From positions 186,001-250,000 of the forward strand of contig JAOAPE010000003.1 of assembly GCA_025462725.1 (NCBI GenBank): a stretch of 64,000 nt of DNA. The letters run 5' to 3'. The notes under the pieces were generated by a model that saw nothing but the letters and a program-made list of their open reading frames with translations, was not told the DNA's origin and did no database searches. Every line of letters starts with the position of its first letter. Positions within the stretch are counted from its first letter, which is position 1. This DNA is from Terriglobales bacterium. Lineage in GTDB: Bacteria; Acidobacteriota; Terriglobia; Terriglobales; Acidobacteriaceae. Made by a program: the position numbers and the translations under genes. Below are positions 37,129 through 45,779 of the stretch, piece by piece.

Positions 37129-40100
37129 TCAAGGGGCTTGAATAGGAACGGTGATTTTCTTAGTCCAGTTCCCCGATATGAAGGAGACATCGACGGAAAA
37201 CGACTTCACGCCCGAGCGCGTCTTCAATCGCGCTGCACGAGATGGAGAGTCGATAAGCACGTCGACAATCCGCGATCCCTGAAGCAGAAAGTCCTGAGCT
37301 GCAAAACTACAGCTCATTCCTGTGGGTAACGGGCCGCATGCAAGATGCACAGGCTGAGCTTCCGCGCCGACTGCACTGACTTCCACTTGAAAACCCGACT
37401 GACTTTGCTGTGCTGATGAGTCGCGCTTTGAGCGGCCCGGCCGAGAAATACTGATATTGAAATCAATAACATTCAGTGACAGGGGGGATGACGAACCCGG
37501 AGTGAAATTTAGATCCCCCGGGTACTTCACTGAGAGACTGTGAAGCCCTGTAGTCAGATTGCTGATTTTAAAAGAGGCGTTTCCGAGACCGTCAACTAGC
37601 GAACTAGCGATCACGGTACTACCGTCAAGCAAGGACGCAGTGCCGGTCAATCCGCCACCAAAAATGGAATTGAAAGAGCCGGTGATTGCGACCGGAACAC
37701 CGACGATAGATTTCAATGTAGACGCGATAATCGAGCTGATTGTAGCGGCCTTATTGACAAGCTGCGTACCCGCGAACGCAGTGCGGGCATAGTAATTATC
37801 GTCGCCGCTATAGATACTTGAGAGAGAATGCGATCCGGTAACCAAGGATGGAGCAATCTGGACGGAACCGGAGAGCGGAACGTCGAAAATGCCAAGAGAT
37901 GCTGTTGCATCCTTAAATTGCATTGTTCCCATTGGAAGCGGCATGCCGGGAACGTTGGGCTTCACGCCCGCTACGAGATTGACGGGTTGCTTGAAACTCG
38001 ACGGACTCGGAGAAACAGCGGCAGCCATCTTGATTCCGCCTGTGTTCGGAAGCACGATAGCTTGGCTATTGATAGCTACGAGATCCGGAACGCCGCCGTT
38101 GTTCATGTCAGCAGCCAATAGGGAAATCGCGCCACTTGCCGAGCCGGCGGCGAGTTGTTGAGGAAGGGAGAAGGTGTTGTTGCCGTTATTTGAGAACACT
38201 TCGATGAAACCACCATGTTCCCCTGCTGCTATATCCGGAAAGGAATCGGCGTTGAAGTCGGTGACTACTATCGACTCAGGAAATGCCTTCAAGGGTAAGA
38301 CAACAGCTGTCTTAAACGTTCCATTACCGTTGCCGAACAGCACGCTCAAGCTAGCTACAGGCTGACCATTTCCGGTATTGGCTACCACCAAGTCCAGAAT
38401 GCCATCCTTGTTCAGGTCGGCAGCGATTATCTTCGACGGAAAGCTGCCAAGCACAGGTCGCAGCGGCGCTATGGTAAATACGCCAGTTGCGCTGCCAAGC
38501 AGGATGGCTACTCTTTCCTCACCTTGAACCACAACAGCTAGATCCACATTACCGTCCCCGTTGAAGTCGCCTATGGCGACACTCGTAGTGCGGAGTCCGA
38601 CGTTGTAGGTATCTGAATTTAGCAATGGTTTGAAGGTGCCATCGCCGTTTCCAAAAACCACGCCCACGGTCAACTGGTTGGCGTCCCCCAGAGCATTTGT
38701 GAATACAAGATCGATTTTCCCATCCTTATTAAAATCACCGAGCGCAATGTAGTGATTACCGGATGGAACACTAAAAGCAGTTCCCGGCAGAACGAAAGTG
38801 CCGTTTCCCTGCCCCAGCAATACTGAGACCTTATCAAAACCAGCTAAGACCAAGTCTCTCTGTCCATTGCTATCAACGTCGGCGGAGACCATATTGGAAC
38901 CAACGGAAACAGGGTTGGCGGGAAGCACAGGGACGAACTTAAAGTTACCGACATTCTTCAATACCGTGACTCGGCCAACAGCATCAGCAACAGCGATATC
39001 AGGGCGCCCGTCTTGGTCGAAGTCGTCAACAACCCCGGAGATTGCAGAGCCGGATGCTCCCGCACTGGAATAGTCGAATGGAAAGGCGCCGCGCATCAAT
39101 CCATCGCCGTTTCCCAAAACAAGTTGGATGTTGGCCTGGCCGAATCCATTAGTCGGAAGTGCATTAATCGCGACCACATCAGGAATACCGTCGCCATTGA
39201 AATCCGCTATTCCGATCGCAATGGGAGAATCCACTACGCTAGTACTCTGAACGGATGTGATGCCTGAAAAACCGTCGTTTGCGAAGACGGTAATGCTGCT
39301 TGAAAACGAATTGCCGACAACAATGTCGAAGTGCCCGTCGTTGTTCATGTCCGCAATCGCGATACTGGCGGGCCTGGATTGCGCATCCAGCGGTACAGGG
39401 GTCTGAAAAACCAAGCTGCCACTTCCTCGAACGTATAGGACTTTATCCGTGGTGATCATCACGTCTTGAATGCCATCTTCGTTCAGATCGACTGCAGCGA
39501 TCGAGGTGGCGTTAAAAACAGGGATAAAGCTTGGAGTGGGAGTATTCAGGGTCCCGTCACCCTTGCCTTTAAGTACAACAAAGCTACTGGAGAGGGTTAT
39601 AGGTGAGTTGTTGCTCTTCAAGAGGACGGCAATATCCACCTTGCCGTCATTATCAATATCAGCCGTTGTCAATGCCACAGGGATGCTATCCGGCCCCAGC
39701 ATGAATACGCCCTTGGGAGTAATGTTGCCTGTTCCGTCATGGTTCACGGTGTAAACGTGCAGCGTACTGTCCCCAGAATCAATGACAGCGAGGTCCTTTA
39801 TCCCATCGGAGTCAAAATCGCCCAGGGCAACGGCGATTGGAGTGTTGCCAGCTGGCAACGATGTTTTAAAGGTGAACGTCCCATCGCCTTTTCCGAGGAG
39901 ATCGCTGTTTCCCAGCAGAATGGTTATGGTATTGGCAACAGAATCCGTGACAGCAATATCAAGAATGCCGTCGCCATTAAAATCCCACGCTACCACCGAA
40001 CTTAGATTCACGCCTGCATTCGAGTCAATAGGAGCGCCGAAGATCGAAGGGCCTCCACTCAGCAGAACGTGAATGGTGTTGTTCAATCCACTGCCCGGGT

Positions 40101-40305
40101 TCTCGATAACGAGTAGATCCGGCTTCCCATCGTTGTTAAAATCCGCGACTACCAAGCCGCTCAGCAGTCTTCCTGCAGAGAAAATCTTTGCCGATTGAAA
40201 TCCCTTGCAGAAAGCCGGCTGACAGAACAAGCCGAGGACAAGTGAAACCATTCCCAGGAACTTTGCGGACTTGTTCGTAGTGGAACGAAAAACTTTCGCG
40301 GTCAT
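37129..40305 (-). CDS. Giant FG-GAP repeat / Ig-like surface protein
   Basis: 1058 aa from ATG 40305; the frame is open further upstream to 40542 but the signal peptide (KFLGMVSLVLGLFCQPAFC) begins near residue 15 from this ATG. About fourteen calcium-binding FG-GAP/VCBS blades with a DxNxDGxxD loop are seen, for example DFNNDGKPDLLV, DFNGDGIPDVVA, DFNGDGNVDLAV and DLNKDGILDLVV. This is enough for two seven-bladed integrin-like propellers. From about residue 800 two Ig-like domains follow (GSHSLSSIYSGDDNYY, GLHSLSVKYPGDLNFTPGSS) and a basic C-terminal region. Likely a secreted or surface adhesion/scaffold protein. Confidence 0.88.
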   Translation of the reverse strand: MTAKVFRSTTNKSAKFLGMVSLVLGLFCQPAFCKGFQSAKIFSAGRLLSGLVVADFNNDGKPDLLVIENPGSGLNNTIHVLLSGGPSIFGAPIDSNAGVNLSSVVAWDFNGDGILDIAVTDSVANTITILLGNSDLLGKGDGTFTFKTSLPAGNTPIAVALGDFDSDGIKDLAVIDSGDSTLHVYTVNHDGTGNITPKGVFMLGPDSIPVALTTADIDNDGKVDIAVLLKSNNSPITLSSSFVVLKGKGDGTLNTPTPSFIPVFNATSIAAVDLNEDGIQDVMITTDKVLYVRGSGSLVFQTPVPLDAQSRPASIAIADMNNDGHFDIVVGNSFSSSITVFANDGFSGITSVQSTSVVDSPIAIGIADFNGDGIPDVVAINALPTNGFGQANIQLVLGNGDGLMRGAFPFDYSSAGASGSAISGVVDDFDQDGRPDIAVADAVGRVTVLKNVGNFKFVPVLPANPVSVGSNMVSADVDSNGQRDLVLAGFDKVSVLLGQGNGTFVLPGTAFSVPSGNHYIALGDFNKDGKIDLVFTNALGDANQLTVGVVFGNGDGTFKPLLNSDTYNVGLRTTSVAIGDFNGDGNVDLAVVVQGEERVAILLGSATGVFTIAPLRPVLGSFPSKIIAADLNKDGILDLVVANTGNGQPVASLSVLFGNGNGTFKTAVVLPLKAFPESIVVTDFNADSFPDIAAGEHGGFIEVFSNNGNNTFSLPQQLAAGSASGAISLLAADMNNGGVPDLVAINSQAIVLPNTGGIKMAAAVSPSPSSFKQPVNLVAGVKPNVPGMPLPMGTMQFKDATASLGIFDVPLSGSVQIAPSLVTGSHSLSSIYSGDDNYYARTAFAGTQLVNKAATISSIIASTLKSIVGVPVAITGSFNSIFGGGLTGTASLLDGSTVIASSLVDGLGNASFKISNLTTGLHSLSVKYPGDLNFTPGSSSPLSLNVIDFNISISRPGRSKRDSSAQQSQSGFQVEVSAVGAEAQPVHLACGPLPTGMSCSFAAQDFLLQGSRIVDVLIDSPSRAARLKTRSGVKSFSVDVSFISGNWTKKITVPIQAP

Positions 40306-40656
40306 GAGCACTTTCAGGAAGCAGAATAGGAATTTTGGACTACTCGCCTGGCATTCTGTCAGACCGCACCTGAACAGCAAATGAAACCGCAATGTTGATT
40401 CAACATTGCGGTAAAAAGGCGAGACGATTTTAGCAAGGCACTCTGCTTTGTCAATGAAAGAGTTGCCCGCAGAGTGGTGCAAAGCTCTTAATAGATGGAG
40501 TACCGCGAGAATTGGCAGGCTTCGGAATTCGGAATGATACACGGAGTAATTGCGACACGAAGGACATAGAGCTTATGGATTAGGGGCTTTACTACATGAA
40601 CGCGATCAAAGTAATAAACAAGAACCGCAGTCTTAGGCTTCGGATGCGAGCAGGAA
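40306..40656. other. Intergenic region with a long palindrome
   Basis: No convincing gene. At 40386-40412 lies ACCGCAATGTTG, 3 nt, then its complement: a perfect 12-bp-arm hairpin about 80 bp upstream of the FG-GAP gene. The remainder up to the kinase stop holds no recognised repeat. Confidence 0.55.
40386..40412. promoter_or_regulatory. Palindrome upstream of the FG-GAP gene
   Basis: Near-perfect 27-bp dyad. Read on the minus strand it is followed by TTTCATTT, so it could terminate transcripts coming from the kinase gene. Its position in the probable leader of the FG-GAP gene also allows an operator or attenuator role. Confidence 0.45.
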
Positions 40657-43335
40657 CTACTTCTTCAACTCCGCAGTCCAGTTGAGAATCACCATCGGCG
40701 GCGGCGCTTTCGGTTCCCCGACCAACGAGCCTACAAGGAAGCGCTGTCCATCGGGCGAGACATCGTATTCATGCGATATGGAATATCGGTTCTGCATGTG
40801 GGTCCGGAATAAAATTCTGGGTGGGCCGAACTGTAGTTCCACGTCATTTTTCTTCACGTCGACTGACATCAGCTTGCCCTCATCAGCGACGAAGAATAGT
40901 TCCTTGCCATCGCGGCGCCACAGCGGTTGCGTGCCTCCGGTAGTGGAGACGCGTCGCTTGTCACCACCGACCTTCCCATCAGCGGTAAAAGGCTGGACGT
41001 AAATCTCATAATTGCCCGATTCATCCGAGCAATACGCCAGCCAGCGGCCGTCCGGCGAGATCTGGGGCTCCCGTTCGTCAAATGTGGAGTTCAATAAGGG
41101 GTATTCTTTTTTCTCTCCAAAGAGTTGTAGCACCCAGATATCCAACCGCGTCTTTACTCCACGTTGCGTGAAGAGAATGTATCGGCCATCCGGTGACCAG
41201 TGATGAGGGAACTTTACTCCTTCCCAAAGCATCTCCGTCTCGCCCACGCCGTTGGCCTTCTTTTGCGAGATGCCGCGTCTTGGCGTGCCTTCAATACTCG
41301 ATTGAAAACCAACGTGACTGCCGTCCGGCGACCAGATCGGGAGTTGGCTGAACACCGATGTAAGCCGGATGCCCGTCTCGCGCGTCAGATCGATCACCCA
41401 GATATTGCTATCCCGTTTAATCGCCAGCCGCTTCCCGTCGGGTGACAGATGCGGTTCCTGTCCACTTGCCACCTTTATTTGCGCCCCTACGGCGCCCACC
41501 TGTTTTCCTTCGCGATCAAACCACAGCAATTGATAATCGCGCACCCAATTGCCTTGCCAAACCAGCACCCCATTATCTGAAAAGGAAAAGCGCCGCGCGC
41601 CGCGTCCATCACTGGTTGCGTCCGTTAGGAAAGGCGTAGCTTCACCCTTTACCTGCAGACTACCTGTATCGAATGACTGTGCCATGAGCACCTGATTTCG
41701 TAGAAATACTATGAAGCCAGAAGCATAAGCCGCATTCGTGTTGTCGGTCAGGACTTGCTTGATCTGTGGTGAATCGAGCGCCCCTACCCAAACTCCCCTT
41801 GGGTTCGTGATATTCATCCTGAATAGAAAGTGCTTTCCGTCCGGCAGAAAATACGGCGCTGAATGGCCGAAGTTTGCTTGCTCTCGATCCATCACGGTTG
41901 CCGGCTTCGGTTCGCCGCCTGTTGCCGGAACTTGGAACAATACGCTGCCATAATCTGAGCCGAAGAGGATGACACCATTGCTGCTCCATGTTCCGCCGGT
42001 CATCCTAGCTGCGTCGCAAAGAACCTGTGGACTTCCGCCTGCGATATCAACTCGCTTGAGTTTTCCCTGCGAGCCGAAGGCGAGCGAGCGGCTGTCAGGC
42101 GACCAGAACGGTTCGAGTGGATCATCCGTTCCTGGCAGTAGTTGCGCCTCTGTCGAATTCATCGGTCGCACCCAGAGCTGCCATTTCCCTTCTGGTGAAA
42201 CGGCGCTGAATGCCAGCTTCAATCCATCTGGTGAGACGATCACGTTATCGGCTTGCGCGTCATTGATCGACAGATTCTGCGGAGGCACAAATGCCAGGCG
42301 CACGCTGCGGTTCTCCGCTGAGGGACGATTGAAATACATGCCAGCCAGTAGCAACGATATCAATACAAAAATTCCTGCGACTATCCATGGAGCGCGTTGT
42401 CGAAATGCATGAGATTTGGCGTTGGAGTCAATGAGCGCTGCGGTTGCAGCGGTCATTCCAGTACCCGAAGAACTGGTCGGGGTGCTTATCGCTTCCAGCG
42501 CAAAACCCAGATCATGAGCGGAATGAAAGCGATGCTCCGGTTTCTTCTCCAAACACCGCCGCATGATCTTGTCGAGGGCGGGGGAGACTTTCGATTCACT
42601 TCCATCCAACTCCGGAACGTCGTCCTTCAAGATCGCGTTCATTAATTCCACAGCGGAATCTCCCGCGAAGGGCTTACGTCCGGTGAGCATCTCGTAAAGG
42701 ACAACCCCAAATGAAAAAATGTCTGAACGGTGATCCGTAGCTTGTCCCCGCACTTGTTCGGGCGACATATATCCAACCGTCCCCAATACCATGCCCGGAT
42801 TCGTGCCTGGCATCAGCGTCGCGCTATCGGAACCAGCACCAGCGGCCAAAGCTGAAGCCTTCAACTTTGCCAAACCGAAATCAAGGATCTTCACTCGACC
42901 ATCTTTGGTGACGAAAAGGTTTGCTGGCTTCAAATCACGATGGACGATTCCTTTTTCGTGCGCCGCGTCCAATCCGGCGGCGATCTGGCGCACATAATCG
43001 ACCGCCTTCAGAACCGGCAGCGCTCCGCCAGACAGCGTTGCGACGAGCTCTTCACCTTCGAGCAGTTCAGCAACTATGTACGGCCCACCGTCATGTGTGC
43101 CGATGTCATAAATCGTGAGAATGTTCGGATGGTTCAGCGCAGAGGTAGCGCTTGCTTCCTGCTCGAACCGGTTCAGGCGGTCGGCATCGGACGCGTACTC
43201 CGCAGGCAGGACTTTGACCGCGACCTCGCGATTAAGACGCGTGTCCCTGGCGCGATACACCTCTCCCATACCGCCCGCACCCAGTGGAGAAACAATCTCA
43301 TAGGGGCCGAACCTCGTGCCAGATTTGAGTGACAT
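40657..43335 (-). CDS. Membrane Ser/Thr protein kinase with TolB-type propeller
   Basis: 892 aa. The N-terminal Hanks-type kinase (residues about 10-275) has GAGGMGEVYRARD (P-loop), VAVKVLP (Lys), HRDLKPANLF (catalytic loop), ILDFGLAKL (DFG) and GYMSPEQVRG (APE region), all intact. One transmembrane helix lies near 320-340 (WIVAGIFVLISLLLAGMYF). The periplasmic 550 residues form a TolB/PD40-type propeller (LSPDGKRLAIKRDSNIWVI, ISPDGRWLAYCSDESGNYEI). This kinase-propeller fusion is very common in Acidobacteriota and is thought to sense envelope ligands. Divergent from tRNA-Leu. Confidence 0.94.
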   Translation of the reverse strand: MSLKSGTRFGPYEIVSPLGAGGMGEVYRARDTRLNREVAVKVLPAEYASDADRLNRFEQEASATSALNHPNILTIYDIGTHDGGPYIVAELLEGEELVATLSGGALPVLKAVDYVRQIAAGLDAAHEKGIVHRDLKPANLFVTKDGRVKILDFGLAKLKASALAAGAGSDSATLMPGTNPGMVLGTVGYMSPEQVRGQATDHRSDIFSFGVVLYEMLTGRKPFAGDSAVELMNAILKDDVPELDGSESKVSPALDKIMRRCLEKKPEHRFHSAHDLGFALEAISTPTSSSGTGMTAATAALIDSNAKSHAFRQRAPWIVAGIFVLISLLLAGMYFNRPSAENRSVRLAFVPPQNLSINDAQADNVIVSPDGLKLAFSAVSPEGKWQLWVRPMNSTEAQLLPGTDDPLEPFWSPDSRSLAFGSQGKLKRVDIAGGSPQVLCDAARMTGGTWSSNGVILFGSDYGSVLFQVPATGGEPKPATVMDREQANFGHSAPYFLPDGKHFLFRMNITNPRGVWVGALDSPQIKQVLTDNTNAAYASGFIVFLRNQVLMAQSFDTGSLQVKGEATPFLTDATSDGRGARRFSFSDNGVLVWQGNWVRDYQLLWFDREGKQVGAVGAQIKVASGQEPHLSPDGKRLAIKRDSNIWVIDLTRETGIRLTSVFSQLPIWSPDGSHVGFQSSIEGTPRRGISQKKANGVGETEMLWEGVKFPHHWSPDGRYILFTQRGVKTRLDIWVLQLFGEKKEYPLLNSTFDEREPQISPDGRWLAYCSDESGNYEIYVQPFTADGKVGGDKRRVSTTGGTQPLWRRDGKELFFVADEGKLMSVDVKKNDVELQFGPPRILFRTHMQNRYSISHEYDVSPDGQRFLVGSLVGEPKAPPPMVILNWTAELKK

Positions 43336-43469
43336 TGGTGGCGAATTATACCAAGTGGATTCGAGCTTCCAGCGAAGCAGGCAGAGATATGAGGCTTTTC
43401 TCGTCTTATTAAATAAGGGGTGCGGAGTTTCCAGCGATAGGCTTGCCTCTCAATTACAATTGAGAAGAT

Positions 43470-43554
43470 GCGAGAGTGGCGGAATTGGCAGACGCACCAG
43501 ACTTAGGATCTGGCGGGTAACTCCGTGGGGGTTCGAGTCCCCCCTTTCGCACCA
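43470..43554 (+). tRNA. tRNA-Leu (anticodon UAG)
   Basis: 85 nt with encoded CCA. Acceptor GCGAGAG pairs with CTTTCGC. The anticodon stem CCAGA/TCTGG encloses loop CTTAGGA (anticodon TAG). A short variable arm is present, and the T-loop reads GTTCGAGTC. An 18-bp inverted repeat (TCTCAATT-AC-AATTGAGA, 43448-43465) ends 4 nt before the mature 5' end. The 3' part of this gene is duplicated 85 bp downstream (see the repeat entry). Confidence 0.96.
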
Positions 43555-43556
43555 AC

Positions 43557-43641
43557 TGTATGATGTGTTGCAGATCCTTCGGCTGCGCTCAGGATTTCGC
43601 CTGCGGGCTTACGCTAACGCTCACGCCCGCAAAGCGGCTCA
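43557..43641. mobile_element. Palindromic mini-element inserted after tRNA-Leu
   Basis: 85-bp segment between the two copies of the tRNA-Leu 3' part. It shares blocks AGATCCTTC, AGGATTTCGCCTGCGG and GCTCACGCCCGCAAA.CGGCTC with the segment beside tRNA-Gly. Two foldable parts: ATCCT...AGGAT, and TGCGGGC...GCCCGCA. No ORF, so a non-autonomous REP/MITE-like element; mobility is inferred from the repeated arrangement. Confidence 0.6.
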
Positions 43642-43697
43642 ACTTAGGATCTGGCGGGTAACTCCGTGGGGGTTCGAGTCCCCCCTTTCGCACCAAC
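43642..43697 (+). repeat. Exact duplicate of the 3' part of tRNA-Leu
   Basis: 56-bp exact copy of 43501-43556: from the last base of the 5' anticodon-stem strand through the anticodon loop, variable arm, T-arm, 3' acceptor strand, CCA and 2 nt of flank. It lacks the 5' half so cannot be a functional tRNA. The breakpoint is at the 5' edge of the anticodon loop. Confidence 0.95.
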
Positions 43698-43758
43698 ATT
43701 TAGACTGAAACTCCAGCCCTGATATCAATTCCGCACGACGCAAAGAGAGAACGCCATC

Positions 43759-44055
43759 ATGTCATTTCCTCCGCAGCCGAAGATCAACCTTAGCAACTCA
43801 ACGGAATATCGCGAGAGCTATGCCAACAGCGTGCAGATACACGTATCTGTCTGGGATTTTCTGTTGACGTTCGGGCGCCTGCAACAGCAGACGCCGGAAT
43901 TGGTGGAAGTCTCGAACTTTCAGAGTATCTATGTGAGTCCACAGCAGGCGAAAGCCCTGCTCATGATCTTGCGGCAGAACGTGGAGAACTACGAGAAGGC
44001 TTTCGGCGAGATCAAGTTGGATCCGCAGATGGTTCCCGGCGGATCCGTTAACTAG
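43759..44055 (+). CDS. DUF3467 domain protein
   Basis: 98 aa, soluble. The pattern YANSVQIHVSVWDFLLTFGRL, then NFQSIYVSPQQAKALLMILRQNVENYEKAFGEI matches the DUF3467 family, small proteins of unknown function found across bacteria. Independently placed between the tRNA-Leu repeat locus and the convergent M20 gene (7 bp away). Confidence 0.85.
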   Translation: MSFPPQPKINLSNSTEYRESYANSVQIHVSVWDFLLTFGRLQQQTPELVEVSNFQSIYVSPQQAKALLMILRQNVENYEKAFGEIKLDPQMVPGGSVN

Positions 44056-44062
44056 GCCGCGG

Positions 44063-45325
44063 TTATTTACCGTCTAGCTGTGCCATTGCGAGGGTGATGG
44101 CCATAGCTTTTTTCACACCGATGTAAAACGATGCGATGTCGCAGTTTTCCCGCACAGAGTGTGAGCCTTCACACGATCCGGCGCCGGTTGCAACGGCGGG
44201 GACTCCGGCGCGCAACGCGTTGTTGACGTGATTGGTGGCGGCGTTTCCGATCGGCGGGTCAGCGAATCCCATGGCGTGGTAGACGGCTTCCGTTGTGCGG
44301 ACGAGGTTGGAATTTCTATGTCCGGGAATCTGCGCCGCAGGGGTCGCCGAAACTATTTCTGTTTGGACTGTCATCCCTACGCGCTCTGCTTCTTCTTTCA
44401 AGATGGCTGCGATCTCGGCGTCCAAGTCTTTGAGTACAGCATCGTCAGTGGAGCGCAGGTCGAGTGACATCCACGCGTCTGCCGCCTTGGCATTCGGGAC
44501 TTCAGAGCCGCCTAACATTCCAATGTTCATAAAGGTGGGCGGATCTTTAGGTATGTTCAGTTCGTAGATTCGTGCGATGGCACGCGAGAGCGGCAAGCTC
44601 GCGGAGTACGGAGGCGTGTCTGATTTTGTGTGTCCGCCGGGGCCGATGATGTGGTGCTTGTACCAGTTAACGCCGGTACCGCCGTAGTTGAATCCTTCGT
44701 ATCCGCCATCGAGGGCGATGAAGTCGCCGAACCTCGATTTATTCTCCGCGAGCAGCGCCTCGACTCCGTTCATAGTTGTTTCTTCCTGAACAGTGAACGT
44801 GAACCAGATATCGCGCTTAGTCTTGATCTTTGCGCTGTCGAGCGCGCGGATGATCGCCAGCAGAGCTTCGACGTTGCGCGTATCGTCGCCGACACCCGGC
44901 GCATAGATGCGTCCGTCTCTGATCTCGGCTTTGATGACTCGACCCGGCTGGAAGACCGTATCGAGGTGCGCGTCAATGACTACGGCAGGGCCGGCGGATG
45001 CTCCCTTGCGGACGGCGATGATGTTGCCGGTCTTGTCCATGTGGACATCATCGAGTTTCATTTTTCGCAGGAGCGCCATGACGTATTCAGAGCGCTGCTG
45101 TTCGTGACTGGATGGTGAATTTATCTCGGTGAGGGCGATCCACTCTTTCAGGATCGCGTCTTTGTTCGCGTCAATCTTGGCGAATGCCGCTTTCACTTGC
45201 GAATTCGCAACGAGCTGTTCGGCAGAGGCGCGTAGTTGTTCGCTCGACGGAGTTCCGCCTTGCGCCCATGAAGGAAGCGAGATTAACAGCAAGACGGCCA
45301 AAAGGCATTTGCGAAATGTGGTCAT
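44063..45325 (-). CDS. M20 family metallopeptidase (secreted)
   Basis: 420 aa from ATG 45325 (AAGGA just upstream). Signal peptide residues 1-22 (ending LPSWAQ). Metal-site motifs: DAHLDTVF (first His/Asp pair), GVGDDTRNVEAL (bridging Asp), the Glu base in TVQEETTMNG, and the C-terminal GAGSCEGSHSVRENCD containing the last His. A dimerisation domain is inserted at about 220-340. Di-zinc exopeptidase/deacylase acting outside the cytoplasm. Last gene of the ubiD-to-M20 minus-strand run, 13 bp after the VOC gene. Confidence 0.93.
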   Translation of the reverse strand: MTTFRKCLLAVLLLISLPSWAQGGTPSSEQLRASAEQLVANSQVKAAFAKIDANKDAILKEWIALTEINSPSSHEQQRSEYVMALLRKMKLDDVHMDKTGNIIAVRKGASAGPAVVIDAHLDTVFQPGRVIKAEIRDGRIYAPGVGDDTRNVEALLAIIRALDSAKIKTKRDIWFTFTVQEETTMNGVEALLAENKSRFGDFIALDGGYEGFNYGGTGVNWYKHHIIGPGGHTKSDTPPYSASLPLSRAIARIYELNIPKDPPTFMNIGMLGGSEVPNAKAADAWMSLDLRSTDDAVLKDLDAEIAAILKEEAERVGMTVQTEIVSATPAAQIPGHRNSNLVRTTEAVYHAMGFADPPIGNAATNHVNNALRAGVPAVATGAGSCEGSHSVRENCDIASFYIGVKKAMAITLAMAQLDGK

Positions 45326-45338
45326 TGATCCTTCAGCG

Positions 45339-45716
45339 TTACTCTTTCGCGGGTTGGAAAAGTTCAATGCGGTTGCCCTCGGGATCCATGATCCATGCGA
45401 AGCGTCCGTACTCAGAATCTTCGCTTTTCGCGATCTCAATACCTTCCTCTTTCAACGCCACTAGCAATGCGTCCATGTCGTCAACGCGGTAGTTCACCAT
45501 AAAGCCCGCGCGACTGGGATCGAGGTACTTCGTTTCCTTCGGGAACAGCGACCATAGTGTGTATCCATCGGCTCCGGTTTCGGCATCTTTCCACTGAAAC
45601 ATGGCTCCGTTCCCCGGCATTCTCGCGATGCCAAGATGCTTCTCATACCAATCGTAGAGCTTGTCTTTGTTTTCCGATTTGAAAAAGATTCCACCAATCC
45701 CTGTGACACGCTTCAT
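45339..45716 (-). CDS. VOC (glyoxalase-like) family protein
   Basis: 125 aa from ATG 45716, chosen because GGAGGA stands 5 nt upstream. Paired beta-alpha-beta-beta-beta modules are visible: GIGGIFFKSENKDKLYDWYE at the N-terminus, and MVNYRVDDMDALLVALKEEG with FAWIMDPEGNRIELFQ at the C-terminus. The C-terminal Glu (RIELF) is a usual metal ligand of the fold. Substrate unknown. Sits between metH (63 bp) and the M20 gene (13 bp). Confidence 0.88.
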   Translation of the reverse strand: MKRVTGIGGIFFKSENKDKLYDWYEKHLGIARMPGNGAMFQWKDAETGADGYTLWSLFPKETKYLDPSRAGFMVNYRVDDMDALLVALKEEGIEIAKSEDSEYGRFAWIMDPEGNRIELFQPAKE

Positions 45717-45779
45717 GAATTCCTCCAAGACTCGGAATTAAAACACAGAGGTGCGCTGCGGCGGAATAAATGTGGGACG

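Noticed and set aside
37900-40250. Short recurrent motifs across the FG-GAP gene
   Set aside because: Explained by the repeated DxNxDGxxD blades; no CRISPR-like spacer structure.
43642-43697. Second tRNA-Leu gene
   Set aside because: Lacks acceptor 5' strand, D-arm and 5' anticodon stem, so cannot fold as tRNA.
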